Counted from the first letter of the stretch, positions 28,227 to 36,923 are shown. The stretch: 64,000 nt of DNA from Sulfuritalea sp. (GCA_030247575.1 JAOTRV010000005.1:62001-126000), one strand, 5' to 3'. The notes: generated by a model not told the origin, from the sequence alone. Numbers and translations: made by a program.

Positions 28227-30476
28227 ATGAACACCACCCCACCCTTCCCTCCTGAACCGGAAACCGTCGCCGCCCTGGACCGCGAGAAATGGCTTGAGGC
28301 AATTCTCGATAGCACCGTCGATGCCATGATCAACATCGGCGAGCGCGGCGTGATCCTCGCCCTCAATCCGGCGGCGGAACGGATGTTCGGCTATACGCGT
28401 GACCAAATGGTCGGCCAGAATGTCACGATGCTGATGCCCGAGCCGCACCGCTCCGCGCACGACGGCTATCTCGCGCGCTACCGCGAAACGCGGCTGGCGC
28501 GGGTCATCGGCAAGCGCCGCGAGGTAACCGGCCTGCGCCAGGACGGCACGACGTTTCCGCTGGAGCTGGCGGTGAGCGAAACCGTGGTCGCCGGCAGCAG
28601 CAGCTTCACCGGCATCCTGCGCGACCTCACCGAACGCAATGCCGCCAGGAAGCAGTTGCACCTGCTGGAGAAAGCCCTGCAAAGCGCGCACAACGCCGTG
28701 GTCATTTCCAACTCCGAGGGCCGCATCGAATGGGTGAATGACGCCTTCACCACGCTCACCGGCTATTCGTGCGCGGAGGCGATCGGCGCCCGCACCAACA
28801 TCCTGAAATCCAACCGCCAGGCCCAGCCTTTCTATGCCCGCCTGTGGCAGACCATCCAGGCCGGGCAGGTATGGTGCGGCGAGCTGGAAAACCGGCGCAA
28901 GGATGGCACGATCTATCCGGAGGAAATGACCATCACGCCGGTGCGCGACGACTCCGGCGCCGTCACGCATTTCATCGCCATCAAGCAGGACATCAGCGAA
29001 CGCAAGCGCCTGGAGCGCATGAAGAGCGAATTCGTATCCACCGTCTCGCACGAGTTGCGCACGCCGCTGACTTCGATTCGCGGCTCGCTCGGCCTGCTTG
29101 CCGGCGGTGCCGCCGGCGTGCTGCCGGCGCAGGCACAGTCGCTGGCGCAGATCGCCAGCAACAATTCGGAGCGCCTGGTGCGCCTGATCAATGACATCCT
29201 CGATATTGAAAGGATCGAATCCGGCCGCATGAACTTCAGCCTGCGCCCGGTGCCGCTGGCCGGCATCCTGCAGGACGTCGTGGCCGCCAACCAGGGCTTC
29301 GCCGCCGGCCACGGCGCAAGCATCGTGCTGCAAAACGCGCTGACCGACGCCAAGGTGCTGGCCGATCCCGACCGGCTCAACCAGGTCGTCACCAATCTTG
29401 TCTCCAATGCGGCCAAGTTCTCGCCGCAAGGCGGGACGGTGCTGGTCTCGGTGGCGACGCATCCGCGCGGCGTGCGCATTTCCGTCGCCGACAGCGGCCA
29501 GGGCATTCCGGATGAATTTCGCGCCCGCATCTTCGGCAAATTTTCCCAGGCCGACTCGTCCGATGCGCGCAAGGTTGGCGGCAGCGGCCTCGGCCTGTCG
29601 ATCAGCAAAGTCATCGTCGAGCGCCTTGGCGGCGAAATCAGCTTCGACAGCGAGCGCGGTCGGGGCACGGCGTTTCACGTCGATCTGCCCTTGTGGACCG
29701 ACGCGCCGATTCTCGCCGGTGCCGCCGGCGATGCTCCGTGCGTGCTGATCTGCGAGGACGACACCGATACGGCGCGCATCATCGCCGCCTTGCTGGAGAG
29801 TCGCGGCCTGCGCGCCGATCTGGCCTTGAGCGCCGAGGAAGCCTGGCAGAAGCTCGGCGCCAATCGCTACGCCGCGATGACGCTCGACCTCAAGCTGCCC
29901 GGCCAGGACGGCCTCTCGCTGCTGCGGCAGATACGCGGCGAACCGCGCACCGCCGATCTGCCCGTGGTGGTGGTGTCGGGCAGGTCACGAACGGAGGCCA
30001 GCGGCGGTGAAGTCGCCGCGCTGGATGTCGCCGACTGGCTGCTCAAGCCGATCGACGGCGACAGGCTGGCGAACGCCGTACGCCGTGTCGCCAGCGCCGA
30101 CTTTCAGGAGATGCCGCGTGTGCTGCATGTCGAGGATGACCCCGATATCGTCCGGGTCGTGGCCGGCATGCTGGCCGGCGTCGCCCGGGCGCTGACCGCG
30201 CCCACGCTGGCCGACGCGCGACGGCAACTGGCGCAGGAGGCGCCGCCCGATCTGATCCTGCTCGACATCGGCCTGCCCGACGGCTGCGGCCTCGACCTGC
30301 TGCCGGAGGCCGCGGCGCGCGGCATTCCGGTGGTGATCTTTTCCGCCCAGGAGCCGGACGCCGACACCGCCGGCAGCGTGGCGGCGGTGCTGGTGAAATC
30401 GAAGACGGACAACGCCGGGCTGGTCGCCATCGTCGAAAAATGCGCCCGCCATGCGGGCAAGGGAGACGGATCATGA
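28227..30476 (+). CDS. FixL-like heme-PAS hybrid histidine kinase with two receivers
   Basis: 749 aa, soluble. The first PAS (about 20-140) strongly resembles the FixL heme-PAS: 'MLMPEPHRSAHDGYLARY' with His78 at the proximal heme-ligand position, Arg84 (+6) and Arg98 (+20), matching FixL His200/Arg206/Arg220. A second PAS follows (about 145-265). HisKA 'FVSTVSHELRTPLTSIRGSL' and HATPase ('NLVSNAAKFSPQGG', 'GGSGLGLSISKVIVERLGGE'). Then two receivers, the first with 'AAMTLDLKLPGQDG', the second with 'PDLILLDIGLPDGCGL'. Likely role: O2- or NO-responsive phosphorelay. It overlaps the single-domain receiver downstream (ATGA). Confidence 0.9.
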   Translation: MNTTPPFPPEPETVAALDREKWLEAILDSTVDAMINIGERGVILALNPAAERMFGYTRDQMVGQNVTMLMPEPHRSAHDGYLARYRETRLARVIGKRREVTGLRQDGTTFPLELAVSETVVAGSSSFTGILRDLTERNAARKQLHLLEKALQSAHNAVVISNSEGRIEWVNDAFTTLTGYSCAEAIGARTNILKSNRQAQPFYARLWQTIQAGQVWCGELENRRKDGTIYPEEMTITPVRDDSGAVTHFIAIKQDISERKRLERMKSEFVSTVSHELRTPLTSIRGSLGLLAGGAAGVLPAQAQSLAQIASNNSERLVRLINDILDIERIESGRMNFSLRPVPLAGILQDVVAANQGFAAGHGASIVLQNALTDAKVLADPDRLNQVVTNLVSNAAKFSPQGGTVLVSVATHPRGVRISVADSGQGIPDEFRARIFGKFSQADSSDARKVGGSGLGLSISKVIVERLGGEISFDSERGRGTAFHVDLPLWTDAPILAGAAGDAPCVLICEDDTDTARIIAALLESRGLRADLALSAEEAWQKLGANRYAAMTLDLKLPGQDGLSLLRQIRGEPRTADLPVVVVSGRSRTEASGGEVAALDVADWLLKPIDGDRLANAVRRVASADFQEMPRVLHVEDDPDIVRVVAGMLAGVARALTAPTLADARRQLAQEAPPDLILLDIGLPDGCGLDLLPEAAARGIPVVIFSAQEPDADTAGSVAAVLVKSKTDNAGLVAIVEKCARHAGKGDGS
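30081..30102 (-). repeat. 23-bp interspersed repeat, inverted copy within coding sequence
   Basis: Reverse-complement copy in the hybrid kinase gene, encoding 'RRVASADF' between its two receiver domains. Confidence 0.8.
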
Positions 30477-30856
30477 CGCTGCAAAAAATTCTTCTGGTCG
30501 AGGATGAACCGGACATCCGCGCCGTGGCGCAACTGGCGCTGGAAGCCGTCGGCGGCTTCACGGTACGGCAGTGCGAAAGCGGCGAGGCGGCGCTGGCGGC
30601 GCTGGCGGAATTCGCGCCCGACCTGGTGCTGCTCGACGTGATGATGCCGGGCATGGACGGTCCGACCACGCTGGCGGCGCTGCGCGCGCTGCCGCAAGGC
30701 GGCGCGGTGCCGGTGATGTTCATGACCGCCAAGGTGCAGCCGGCGGAAATCGAAGGCTATCGCCGGCTCGGCGCCATCGGCGTGATTTCCAAACCTTTCG
30801 ATCCGATGACGCTGGCGGATACGCTGCGCGGCCTGTGGTCTGCGGCACAGCCTTGA
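30473..30856 (+). CDS. Single-domain CheY-like response regulator
   Basis: 127 aa from ATG 30473 (MTLQKILLVEDEPD), overlapping the hybrid kinase stop. Complete receiver: 'LLVEDEPDIR', phospho-acceptor in 'PDLVLLDVMMPGMDGPTT', Thr in 'VMFMTAKV' and Lys in 'GVISKPFDP'. No output domain; probably a phosphate shuttle between the hybrid kinase and the Hpt-GGDEF protein encoded 7 bp downstream. Confidence 0.93.
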   Translation: MTLQKILLVEDEPDIRAVAQLALEAVGGFTVRQCESGEAALAALAEFAPDLVLLDVMMPGMDGPTTLAALRALPQGGAVPVMFMTAKVQPAEIEGYRRLGAIGVISKPFDPMTLADTLRGLWSAAQP

Positions 30857-30863
30857 AGTCGCC

Positions 30864-32507
30864 GTGAATTCCGCACTGGAAGCCGCCCTCGCCGCATTGC
30901 GGCAGCGCTTTATCGACGAACTGCCGACGCGCCTTGACGGCATGCACCAGGCACTGGCAGCGATGGGCGCGGCGGCGCACGACGGACCGGCACGACTGGC
31001 GGCGCGGCGCGCGGCGCACAGCCTGGCCGGCGCCGGCGGCACCTTCGGCTTTCCGGCGCTGGGCGCGGCCGCACGCAGCCTCGAACTGTTCCTTGACGCC
31101 GAGGCCGGAACGCCGGCAGAGCTGGCGACCCTGTTCGCGGCGCTGGAAACCGAGGCGACGCGCGCTGTCAGCGGCCCGCCACCGGCTTCGTCCGCCGCGC
31201 CCGCCGCCCCGGCGGGCGAGAAAAGGCAGCGGCCGACACGCTCGATCAGCCTGGTCGACGACGACCAAAGCTTCGGCGCCCATCTGGCGGTACAGATCGG
31301 CCGCTTTGGCTACGACGTTACGCATTACCCGAGTCTCGAGGCCTTTCTCGCGGCACTGGAGGACACCCCGCCGCCTGATGCGGTGATCATGGATTTGAGC
31401 TTTCCCGAAGGCGACCTGGCCGGCGCCGAGGCACTGCTCGCGCAACGGCTGGGCCGTCTTGCCGAAACGCCGGCGGTGATGATCTCCTCGCGCGGCGACT
31501 TCGCCGCGCGCCTCGCCGCCGTACGCGCCGGCGCACGCGCTTTCGTGACCAAGCCGCCCGACCTTGGCGTGCTGATCAATACCCTCGACGGTCTGACCGG
31601 CGACGAGCCGCCGCAACCCTATCGCATCCTCGTAGTGGACGACGACGCCCTGCTCGCCGAACATTACTGCCGGCTGCTGGAAGCCGACGGCATGGAAACC
31701 ATGGCGCTGGGCGACCCGACGCGCGCGCTGGAGGCGGCTGCCGACTTCAACCCCGACCTGCTGCTCACCGATCTCGACATGCCGGGTTGCTCCGGCATCG
31801 AACTGGCCGCGGTGATCCGCCAGCTCGAAGCCTGGGTCAGCCTGCCCATCGTCTTTCTTTCCGCCGAAACCGACCTCGATCGCCGCGCGCTGGCCATGCA
31901 GCATGGCGGCGATGACTTCCTTTCCAAGCCGGTGACGGCGCAAGGCCTGATCGCCTCGGTGCGCCAGCGCGCCCAGCGCCACCGCGTCCTGCGCACCCAC
32001 ATGGAGCATGACGGCCTGACCGGCCTGCTCAACCACTCGGCGCTGAAGGAAAGACTGGTGCTGGAGCTGGCACGCGCCGAGCGTCTGGCAAGCCCGCTGG
32101 CGCTGGTGATGATCGACCTGGATCATTTCAAGCAGGTCAACGACAGCCACGGCCATGCCGCCGGCGACCGCGTGTTGCGCGCGCTGGCGCGACTATTGCG
32201 CGACCGCCTGCGCCGTACCGACATCATCGGCCGTTATGGCGGCGAGGAGTTCGGCGCTCTGCTGCCGGATACCGACGCCGCAACCGCCGCACAGGTGGTC
32301 GAGAAGCTGCGTGCGGCCTTCGCCGCCATCGAGCACGGCGCCGGCGAGCAGCGTTTCCGGGTCACGCTTTCCGCCGGCATCGCCGCCAGCCCGCCCATCA
32401 AGGACAGCGAAACCCTCGCCGCCGCCGCCGACGCGGCGCTCTACCGCAGCAAACTCGACGGCCGCAACCGCGTCAGCCTGCACCAGGAAGCAGACCCTCC
32501 TGATTAG
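30864..32507 (+). CDS. Hpt-REC-REC-GGDEF diguanylate cyclase
   Basis: 547 aa, GTG start (MNSALEAALAAL). N-terminal histidine phosphotransfer domain with His52 in 'RAAHSLAGAGGTFGF'; receiver 1 ('PDAVIMDLSFPEGD'); receiver 2 ('PDLLLTDLDMPGCSG'); C-terminal GGDEF domain with 'MIDLDHFKQVNDSHGHAAGD' and active-site 'RYGGEEFGALLPDTD'. It completes a phosphorelay (kinase, receiver, Hpt, receiver, cyclase) in one operon. The stop codon TAG is supplied by a MITE inserted at 32499; without it the frame would have ended with TGA two codons earlier. Confidence 0.92.
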   Translation: MNSALEAALAALRQRFIDELPTRLDGMHQALAAMGAAAHDGPARLAARRAAHSLAGAGGTFGFPALGAAARSLELFLDAEAGTPAELATLFAALETEATRAVSGPPPASSAAPAAPAGEKRQRPTRSISLVDDDQSFGAHLAVQIGRFGYDVTHYPSLEAFLAALEDTPPPDAVIMDLSFPEGDLAGAEALLAQRLGRLAETPAVMISSRGDFAARLAAVRAGARAFVTKPPDLGVLINTLDGLTGDEPPQPYRILVVDDDALLAEHYCRLLEADGMETMALGDPTRALEAAADFNPDLLLTDLDMPGCSGIELAAVIRQLEAWVSLPIVFLSAETDLDRRALAMQHGGDDFLSKPVTAQGLIASVRQRAQRHRVLRTHMEHDGLTGLLNHSALKERLVLELARAERLASPLALVMIDLDHFKQVNDSHGHAAGDRVLRALARLLRDRLRRTDIIGRYGGEEFGALLPDTDAATAAQVVEKLRAAFAAIEHGAGEQRFRVTLSAGIAASPPIKDSETLAAAADAALYRSKLDGRNRVSLHQEADPPD

Positions 32508-32648
32508 CCACAATGTTCAGCTCGTCATTCCGGCGAAGGCCGGAATCCAGTCGGCTGCCTTACTGGACACCGGCTTTCGCCGGTGTGACGGAGGCAAAAG
32601 TGTCGGAATACGCAGATTGGGGTGGTCGGCTGAACTTCATGGCTAATC
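32499..32648. mobile_element. 150-bp MITE with terminal inverted repeats and 11-bp target duplication
   Basis: The ends TGATTAGCCACAATGTTCAG (32501-32520) and its near-complement at 32630-32649 match at 17 of 20 positions. Inside lie two palindromic blocks, CGTCATTCCGGCGAAGGCCG (from 32523) and CACCGGCTTTCGCCGGTGTG (from 32569), with CGTCA...TGACG outer ends. The direct repeat AAGCAGACCCT is present on both sides (32488-32498 and 32649-32659), as expected for a target-site duplication. No coding capacity. The core resembles the GTCATTCCGGCGAAAGCCGG-type repeats common in proteobacterial genomes. Confidence 0.85.
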
Positions 32649-32722
32649 AAGCAGACCCTTGATTGACGCTATCATTAGACTTAAAATGCAAGCATTGACA
32701 GCACAAAGCGAAGGAGACCGAC

Positions 32723-32977
32723 ATGGCGACAGTGACCGTTAGAAACCTGCCCGACGAGGTGCATCGTGCGCTTCGTGTGCGTGCGGCCACGCATGCCCGC
32801 AGTACCGAGGCCGAAATCCGCGACATTCTCGAAATGACCGTTCGCCCGCCGGAGCGGCTGCGCCTGGGTACGGCCCTGGCCGAGTTGGGTCGCCGCGCAG
32901 GGCTGACCGATGACGACATCGCCGCCCTTGAGCAGGTGCGCGACAAGACCCCGTCCGAGCCCGTGAGGTTTGAATGA
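32723..32977 (+). CDS. FitA/VapB-like ribbon-helix-helix antitoxin
   Basis: 84 aa. N-terminal 'MATVTVRNLPDEVHRALRVR' and 'THARSTEAEIRDILEMTV' form the ribbon-helix-helix DNA-binding domain of FitA-type antitoxins; the C terminus 'LTDDDIAALEQVRDKTPSEP' is the toxin-neutralising tail. Ribosome site GGAGA 8 nt upstream. Its stop overlaps the toxin start (ATGA). Confidence 0.93.
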   Translation: MATVTVRNLPDEVHRALRVRAATHARSTEAEIRDILEMTVRPPERLRLGTALAELGRRAGLTDDDIAALEQVRDKTPSEPVRFE

Positions 32978-33393
32978 TCGTTCTGGATACCAACGTCGTC
33001 TCCGAGGCGATGAAGGCGGAGCCGAATCCAGCCGTGCGGACGTGGCTGGATGAGCAGGCGGCCGAAACCCTTTATCTGACCAGCGTCACGCTTGCCGAAC
33101 TGCTGTTTGGTATCGGCGCTCTGCCTACCGGTCGGCGCAAGGAGGTACTGGCTCAAACGCTGGATGGTTTGTTGGCACTGTTCGGGGATCGCGTACTTGC
33201 GTTCGATACCGACGCGGCCCGGCATTATGCCGAGCTGGCCGTTACTGCCCGAGCCGCAGGCAAGGGTTTCCCCACACCGGACGGCTACATCGCCGCCATT
33301 GCGACCGCTCACGGCTTCACCGTAGCCACGCGCGATGCTGCGCCGTTTAAGGTGGTAGGCATCAATGTCATCAACCCGTGGCAGGCGAGGTGA
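32974..33393 (+). CDS. PIN-domain toxin (VapC/FitB)
   Basis: 139 aa. PIN-domain acidic residues are visible in 'MIVLDTNVVSE' (Asp5), 'TSVTLAELLFGI' (Glu) and 'FPTPDGYIAAIATAHGFTV' (Asp), with a further Asp in 'VATRDAAPF'. Family members are Mg-dependent ribonucleases controlled by the RHH antitoxin encoded just upstream. The pair sits immediately beside the MITE. Confidence 0.93.
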   Translation: MIVLDTNVVSEAMKAEPNPAVRTWLDEQAAETLYLTSVTLAELLFGIGALPTGRRKEVLAQTLDGLLALFGDRVLAFDTDAARHYAELAVTARAAGKGFPTPDGYIAAIATAHGFTVATRDAAPFKVVGINVINPWQAR

Positions 33394-33433
33394 CGAGTTT
33401 GAACTATATCTGCCCGACATAAAGGTATTCATC

Positions 33434-34195
33434 ATGAACTCGCCTGAATTTCCAAACCCCACCCGTCTGCGCGCGCTGATCGTCGAGGACGACGAAGCGC
33501 AGCGCGAGTTGCTGCAAACCTTTCTCGAACATCTCGGTCACCAGGTGGTCTGCGCCGAAAGCGGCAGCGACGCCGTGCTGCTGTTCGAGGAGACGAAGCC
33601 GGACTACGTTCTGATGGACATCCTGATGCCGGGCATGGACGGCTTCGAGGCGACCGCCCGCATGCAGTCGGCGGCCGGGAACGACTGGGTACCGGTAATC
33701 TATATCACCGGCATGAAGCAGCGCGCCAGCCTGATCGCCGGGCTGGAGGCCGGCGGTCACGACTACATCGTGAAGCCGATCGACCTCGACATCCTGGAAG
33801 CCAAGCTGCGCGCATTGACCAAGGCGATCGAGAGCCACATCCGCCTGCGCTCGATCGAGGCGCTGCTGGACATGGTGTTCGATCCCTGCCGGGACGCCGC
33901 ACTCGGCTTCACCGGCGACGGCATGATCATCGCCGCCAACGACGGCGCCGAACGCCTGCTGGGCCACAAGCGCAAGGCACTGCGCGGCCGCAATGTGGCG
34001 GAGCTGTTCGGCCCCGGCCAGGACGTGCCGCAAACCCCGGAGGAATGGGCCCGGCGCGCCGATGGCGAATCGCGGCCGGTGGTAATGCGCGGCGTGGGAG
34101 GAACGCGCATCGAATCCCTGATACAGCTGTATTCGCGCCCCGTCAGGTCACGCCGGATGTTTCTGGCGGTGCTCGACGCGGCAGCGCAAAGCTGA
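33434..34195 (+). CDS. Receiver-PAS response regulator
   Basis: 253 aa from ATG 33434; in-frame codons back to 33365 overlap the toxin gene. Receiver with phospho-acceptor Asp62 ('PDYVLMDILMPGMDGFEATA') and 'HDYIVKPIDLDIL'; C-terminal PAS-like domain ('DAALGFTGDGMIIAANDGAE', 'RGRNVAELFGPGQDVPQTPE'). No DNA-binding or enzymatic output. The 3' end overlaps the opposite-strand histidine kinase by 53 bp (34143-34195). Confidence 0.85.
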   Translation: MNSPEFPNPTRLRALIVEDDEAQRELLQTFLEHLGHQVVCAESGSDAVLLFEETKPDYVLMDILMPGMDGFEATARMQSAAGNDWVPVIYITGMKQRASLIAGLEAGGHDYIVKPIDLDILEAKLRALTKAIESHIRLRSIEALLDMVFDPCRDAALGFTGDGMIIAANDGAERLLGHKRKALRGRNVAELFGPGQDVPQTPEEWARRADGESRPVVMRGVGGTRIESLIQLYSRPVRSRRMFLAVLDAAAQS

Positions 34196-35354
34196 AGCAG
34201 GAGCCCTCGCCGACGCAGCTCTCGACACCGATGCGGCCGCCGTGTCCTTCGACGATGCGGCGCGTGATGGCAAGGCCGAGACCGGTGCTTTTCTCGCCGC
34301 CGGTCGACTTCACCGAGGTCTTCGAGAAGGGCAGGAACAGACGGGAAAGTTCCGCCGCGGGAATGCCCTGCCCCTGATCGCGCACTCGCACCGTCACTTC
34401 CCCGGCATCGGCATCGAGCGTGACGCCGACCGTAGTGCCTGGCGGCGAATACTTCACGGCATTGCTGATCAGGTTGTTGAGCACTTGCTCGATTTTCGTC
34501 GCGTCGGCCTCTACCCATAGCGGCGCCGCCGGCCTTTGCAGCTCGATGGCGATGTTCTTGGCGCCGGCCAGCAGGCGGTTGAGTTCGACATTGCCGGCCA
34601 CCGTCGCGGCGAGGTCGAGCGGCGCCAAAGCCAGTTGCAGCTTGCCGGATTCGATCTGCGAAACATCGAGCAGGTCTTCCAGCAGGCGCAGCATGAACTG
34701 GCTCGACCTGGCGATCTGGGCGAGGAACTGCCGCTCCTGGTCGTCGAGCTTGACGCCGGCGATGCGGTCGAGGAATTTGGCGTAGCTCATGATGACGCCC
34801 AGCGGGTTGCGCAAGTCGTGCGCCGCCATGCCGAGCAACTGGTTCTTCTGTTCGTTGAGCCGCGCCAGTTCGATGTTGGCCTTGGCCATCTCGCGTTGCA
34901 AATTGGCCAGTTCGTTGTTGACCCGGCTGAGCTCGTCGAACATCGCGTCGTCGGCGCTGCCGCCCCGGCGCACATGCAGCGACAGTTCCTTGACCGCCGC
35001 GCGCAGGCTGTTCATCTGCTCGTTGTTGATGCGCAGCAGTTCTTCGCCGAGGCCGCCCAGCTCATCGCGCGTGCGCGCGACGATGACCAGGTAGCCGCCC
35101 TCGATGCGCCCGCCGGCGAAATGCAGCGGTTCGAGCCGGCCGCCCAGATCCACGGTGATTTCCCAGTCGAAAGCGGCCTGTCGGCTTTGCAGCATGGCGA
35201 GGAAGTTCCGCGCCTTCTCGGCATCCACCGCATCGGCCAGTTGCAGCAGGCTGGCGCCCGGCGCGAGGCGCGCGCCCAAGCCCAGGCTGTCGTGGATCAC
35301 GGTTTGCACCCGGCCCCGCGCGTCACACAGCAGGGCAATGCCTTGCTCGTCCAT
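34143..35354 (-). CDS. Soluble sensor histidine kinase with PAS-like N terminus
   Basis: 403 aa from ATG 35354 (MDEQGIALLCDARG); a GTG at 35369 giving a GTGA overlap with the upstream gene is an equally reasonable start. PAS-like region (1-105), a long coiled coil ('DELSRVNNELANLQREMAKA'), HisKA 'LLGMAAHDLRNPLGVIMSYA', and HATPase 'LNNLISNAVKYSPPGT' with 'DQGQGIP' and 'STGLGLAITRRIVEGHGG'. Encoded with a B12-binding protein upstream, which may deliver the signal. Converges on the receiver-PAS gene, a plausible partner. Confidence 0.9.
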   Translation of the reverse strand: MDEQGIALLCDARGRVQTVIHDSLGLGARLAPGASLLQLADAVDAEKARNFLAMLQSRQAAFDWEITVDLGGRLEPLHFAGGRIEGGYLVIVARTRDELGGLGEELLRINNEQMNSLRAAVKELSLHVRRGGSADDAMFDELSRVNNELANLQREMAKANIELARLNEQKNQLLGMAAHDLRNPLGVIMSYAKFLDRIAGVKLDDQERQFLAQIARSSQFMLRLLEDLLDVSQIESGKLQLALAPLDLAATVAGNVELNRLLAGAKNIAIELQRPAAPLWVEADATKIEQVLNNLISNAVKYSPPGTTVGVTLDADAGEVTVRVRDQGQGIPAAELSRLFLPFSKTSVKSTGGEKSTGLGLAITRRIVEGHGGRIGVESCVGEGSCFSFALPRRAPPETSGVT

Positions 35355-35365
35355 GCGGGAAGGCT

Positions 35366-36448
35366 TCACCCGCCCCGCCGGCGCGCGGCCAGCGTGGCGG
35401 CCAGCTCGATGGCGCCGGCGGCGTCCTGCGACCAGCCGTCGGCGCCGATCGAGCGCCACAATCCGGGTGACAGATTGAACGGATAGCCGCCGACCAGGAT
35501 CACGGTGTCGGCGCAGGCCGGTGTGGCGCGCACGGTTTCGATCAGCTGCTGCACGCCGTGCAGGTGGTAGGTGATGGTGGCCGAGATGCCGAGCGCGACG
35601 GCCTTGCGCTCGATCAGGGTCTGTACCACGCTGGCATCGGGAGTGCTGGCGCCGAGGTAAAACGTGTCCCAGCCGGACATCTCGAAGAAGTCGGCAACCA
35701 TGCGGATGCCGATTTCATGCAGGTCGCCGGCGACGCAGGTGGCGACGAAGGCGCCCGCGGTCTTCTCGCCGCTGAAGATATAGGGATAGAGCTGCGACAT
35801 GATGAGTTGCGTGGCGGCGGTGCAATAGTGTTCCTGCGCCACGCTGATCTGGTTCACCTGCCAGAGCCGGCCGATCTCGCGCTGGGCGCGCTGGAACACG
35901 TTGAGGTAGATTTCCTTGACCGGAATGCCGCGCCGGGCGGCGTCGAGAATCAGCGTACTGGCGACATGGCGCTCGCCGCGCAGCAGGGCTTGCAGATACT
36001 GCTGGGCCAGCAGGGCGTGCGGCTGGTCCGGGGCGAGCAGGCTGTCGAGCTGTTCCGGCATCTCCGGCAGGCGCTGCAGGGCGTGGTCGATCATGTCCCG
36101 CGCCGGCGAACAGAGTTCGGCGGGCAGGATTTCGGCCAGCGCGTCGCGCATGCATTCGAGATGAAAGGCCAGGTCCGTGGCCAGCACGCCGCGACGGGCG
36201 AGCATGACCTTGGCCCAGGCGACATAGTCGGCGAACAGCAGCGGGTCGTCATTGCCCACCGCTTCGGCCAGATAGGCGAGGTGGTAGCCGGCATCTTGCA
36301 GCGACTTGGCGCGGGCGATGGCGCCATAGCGCTGTTCGAGTTCGGGATGGGCGGCGAATTCTAGTGCGACGAGCGCGGCGGCGAGCGCGTCGCGTCGTTC
36401 GAGAATGGCCGCGCCGGCCCGCTGGCCTAGGATTTCAGGCGCAGACAT
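35366..36448 (-). CDS. Cobalamin-binding-domain regulatory protein
   Basis: 360 aa. The C-terminal B12-binding Rossmann domain has the base-off ligand motif DxHxxG in 'VAGDLHEIGIRMVADFFEMS', followed by 'GWDTFYLGASTPDASVVQTL' and 'ILVGGYPFNLSPGLW'. A central helical B12-binding cap ('YLNVFQRAQREIGRLWQVNQ', 'SVAQEHYCTAATQLIMSQLY') is the MerR/CarH/methyltransferase-type cap domain, with a W-x9-E-H-like arrangement used for light or ligand sensing. No DNA-binding domain. With the kinase downstream it may form a B12-dependent (possibly light-responsive) sensing module; that is inference. Confidence 0.88.
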   Translation of the reverse strand: MSAPEILGQRAGAAILERRDALAAALVALEFAAHPELEQRYGAIARAKSLQDAGYHLAYLAEAVGNDDPLLFADYVAWAKVMLARRGVLATDLAFHLECMRDALAEILPAELCSPARDMIDHALQRLPEMPEQLDSLLAPDQPHALLAQQYLQALLRGERHVASTLILDAARRGIPVKEIYLNVFQRAQREIGRLWQVNQISVAQEHYCTAATQLIMSQLYPYIFSGEKTAGAFVATCVAGDLHEIGIRMVADFFEMSGWDTFYLGASTPDASVVQTLIERKAVALGISATITYHLHGVQQLIETVRATPACADTVILVGGYPFNLSPGLWRSIGADGWSQDAAGAIELAATLAARRRGG

Positions 36449-36788
36449 GTTCGAACTCGCGCAGTTTCTGTTCGCCGGGCGCCAGCTTCAGGCCCTTGGG
36501 AATGCCCTTGTGCGCGTCATGGAAAACGTGGCTGCGATGCCAGAGGCGATAGCTTTCGGTATCGGTCCAGTAGGTCATGATCCAGATCTCGCCGGGCGCA
36601 TCGAGCGGACTGAGAACATCCATGCGCAGGAAGCCCGGCGCCTGATCGACCAGGCCCGGCCGGCCGCGAAAGGCGGCTTTGACTTCGTCTTCCATGCCGT
36701 TGGCAATGACGAAGCGACTCATCGCGACAAACTCCGGCTTGGCCGTCGCAACCGTTGCGCTGCGTTGAATTTCCTGCTCCGTGCTCAT
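36435..36788 (-). CDS. Antibiotic-biosynthesis-monooxygenase (ABM) domain protein
   Basis: 117 aa from ATG 36788, with GGAGGGAAA 5 nt upstream; a longer frame to 36881 lacks such a site. 'FVAMSRFVIANGMEDEVKAA', 'QAPGFLRMDVLSPLDAPGEI' and 'WIMTYWTDTESYRLWHRSHV' are the dimeric alpha-beta barrel ABM fold of HmoA/IsdG-like proteins (heme degradation or small aromatic oxygenation). The Asn/His/Trp heme-oxygenase residues cannot be assigned confidently. It overlaps the B12-binding gene by 14 bp. Confidence 0.82.
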   Translation of the reverse strand: MSTEQEIQRSATVATAKPEFVAMSRFVIANGMEDEVKAAFRGRPGLVDQAPGFLRMDVLSPLDAPGEIWIMTYWTDTESYRLWHRSHVFHDAHKGIPKGLKLAPGEQKLREFEHVCA

Positions 36789-36900
36789 GCGTTTCCCTCC
36801 GCCAAGTTTCGGGTCGGGACCGGATTTATTCTTCTTCACCCGACCTTGCCGAGTATAGCGAATGCCCTGCTGCGCCGGCATCCGGGCAGGTACAAGAGAA

Positions 36901-36923
36901 AGTCGGCGCTGGCGACACGGCGA
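36901..36923 (+). repeat. 23-bp interspersed repeat, intergenic copy
   Basis: Exact consensus copy, identical to 3803-3825, in the 261-bp spacer between the ABM gene and the tRNA. Nothing else is recognisable in that spacer apart from the tRNA terminator. Confidence 0.88.
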
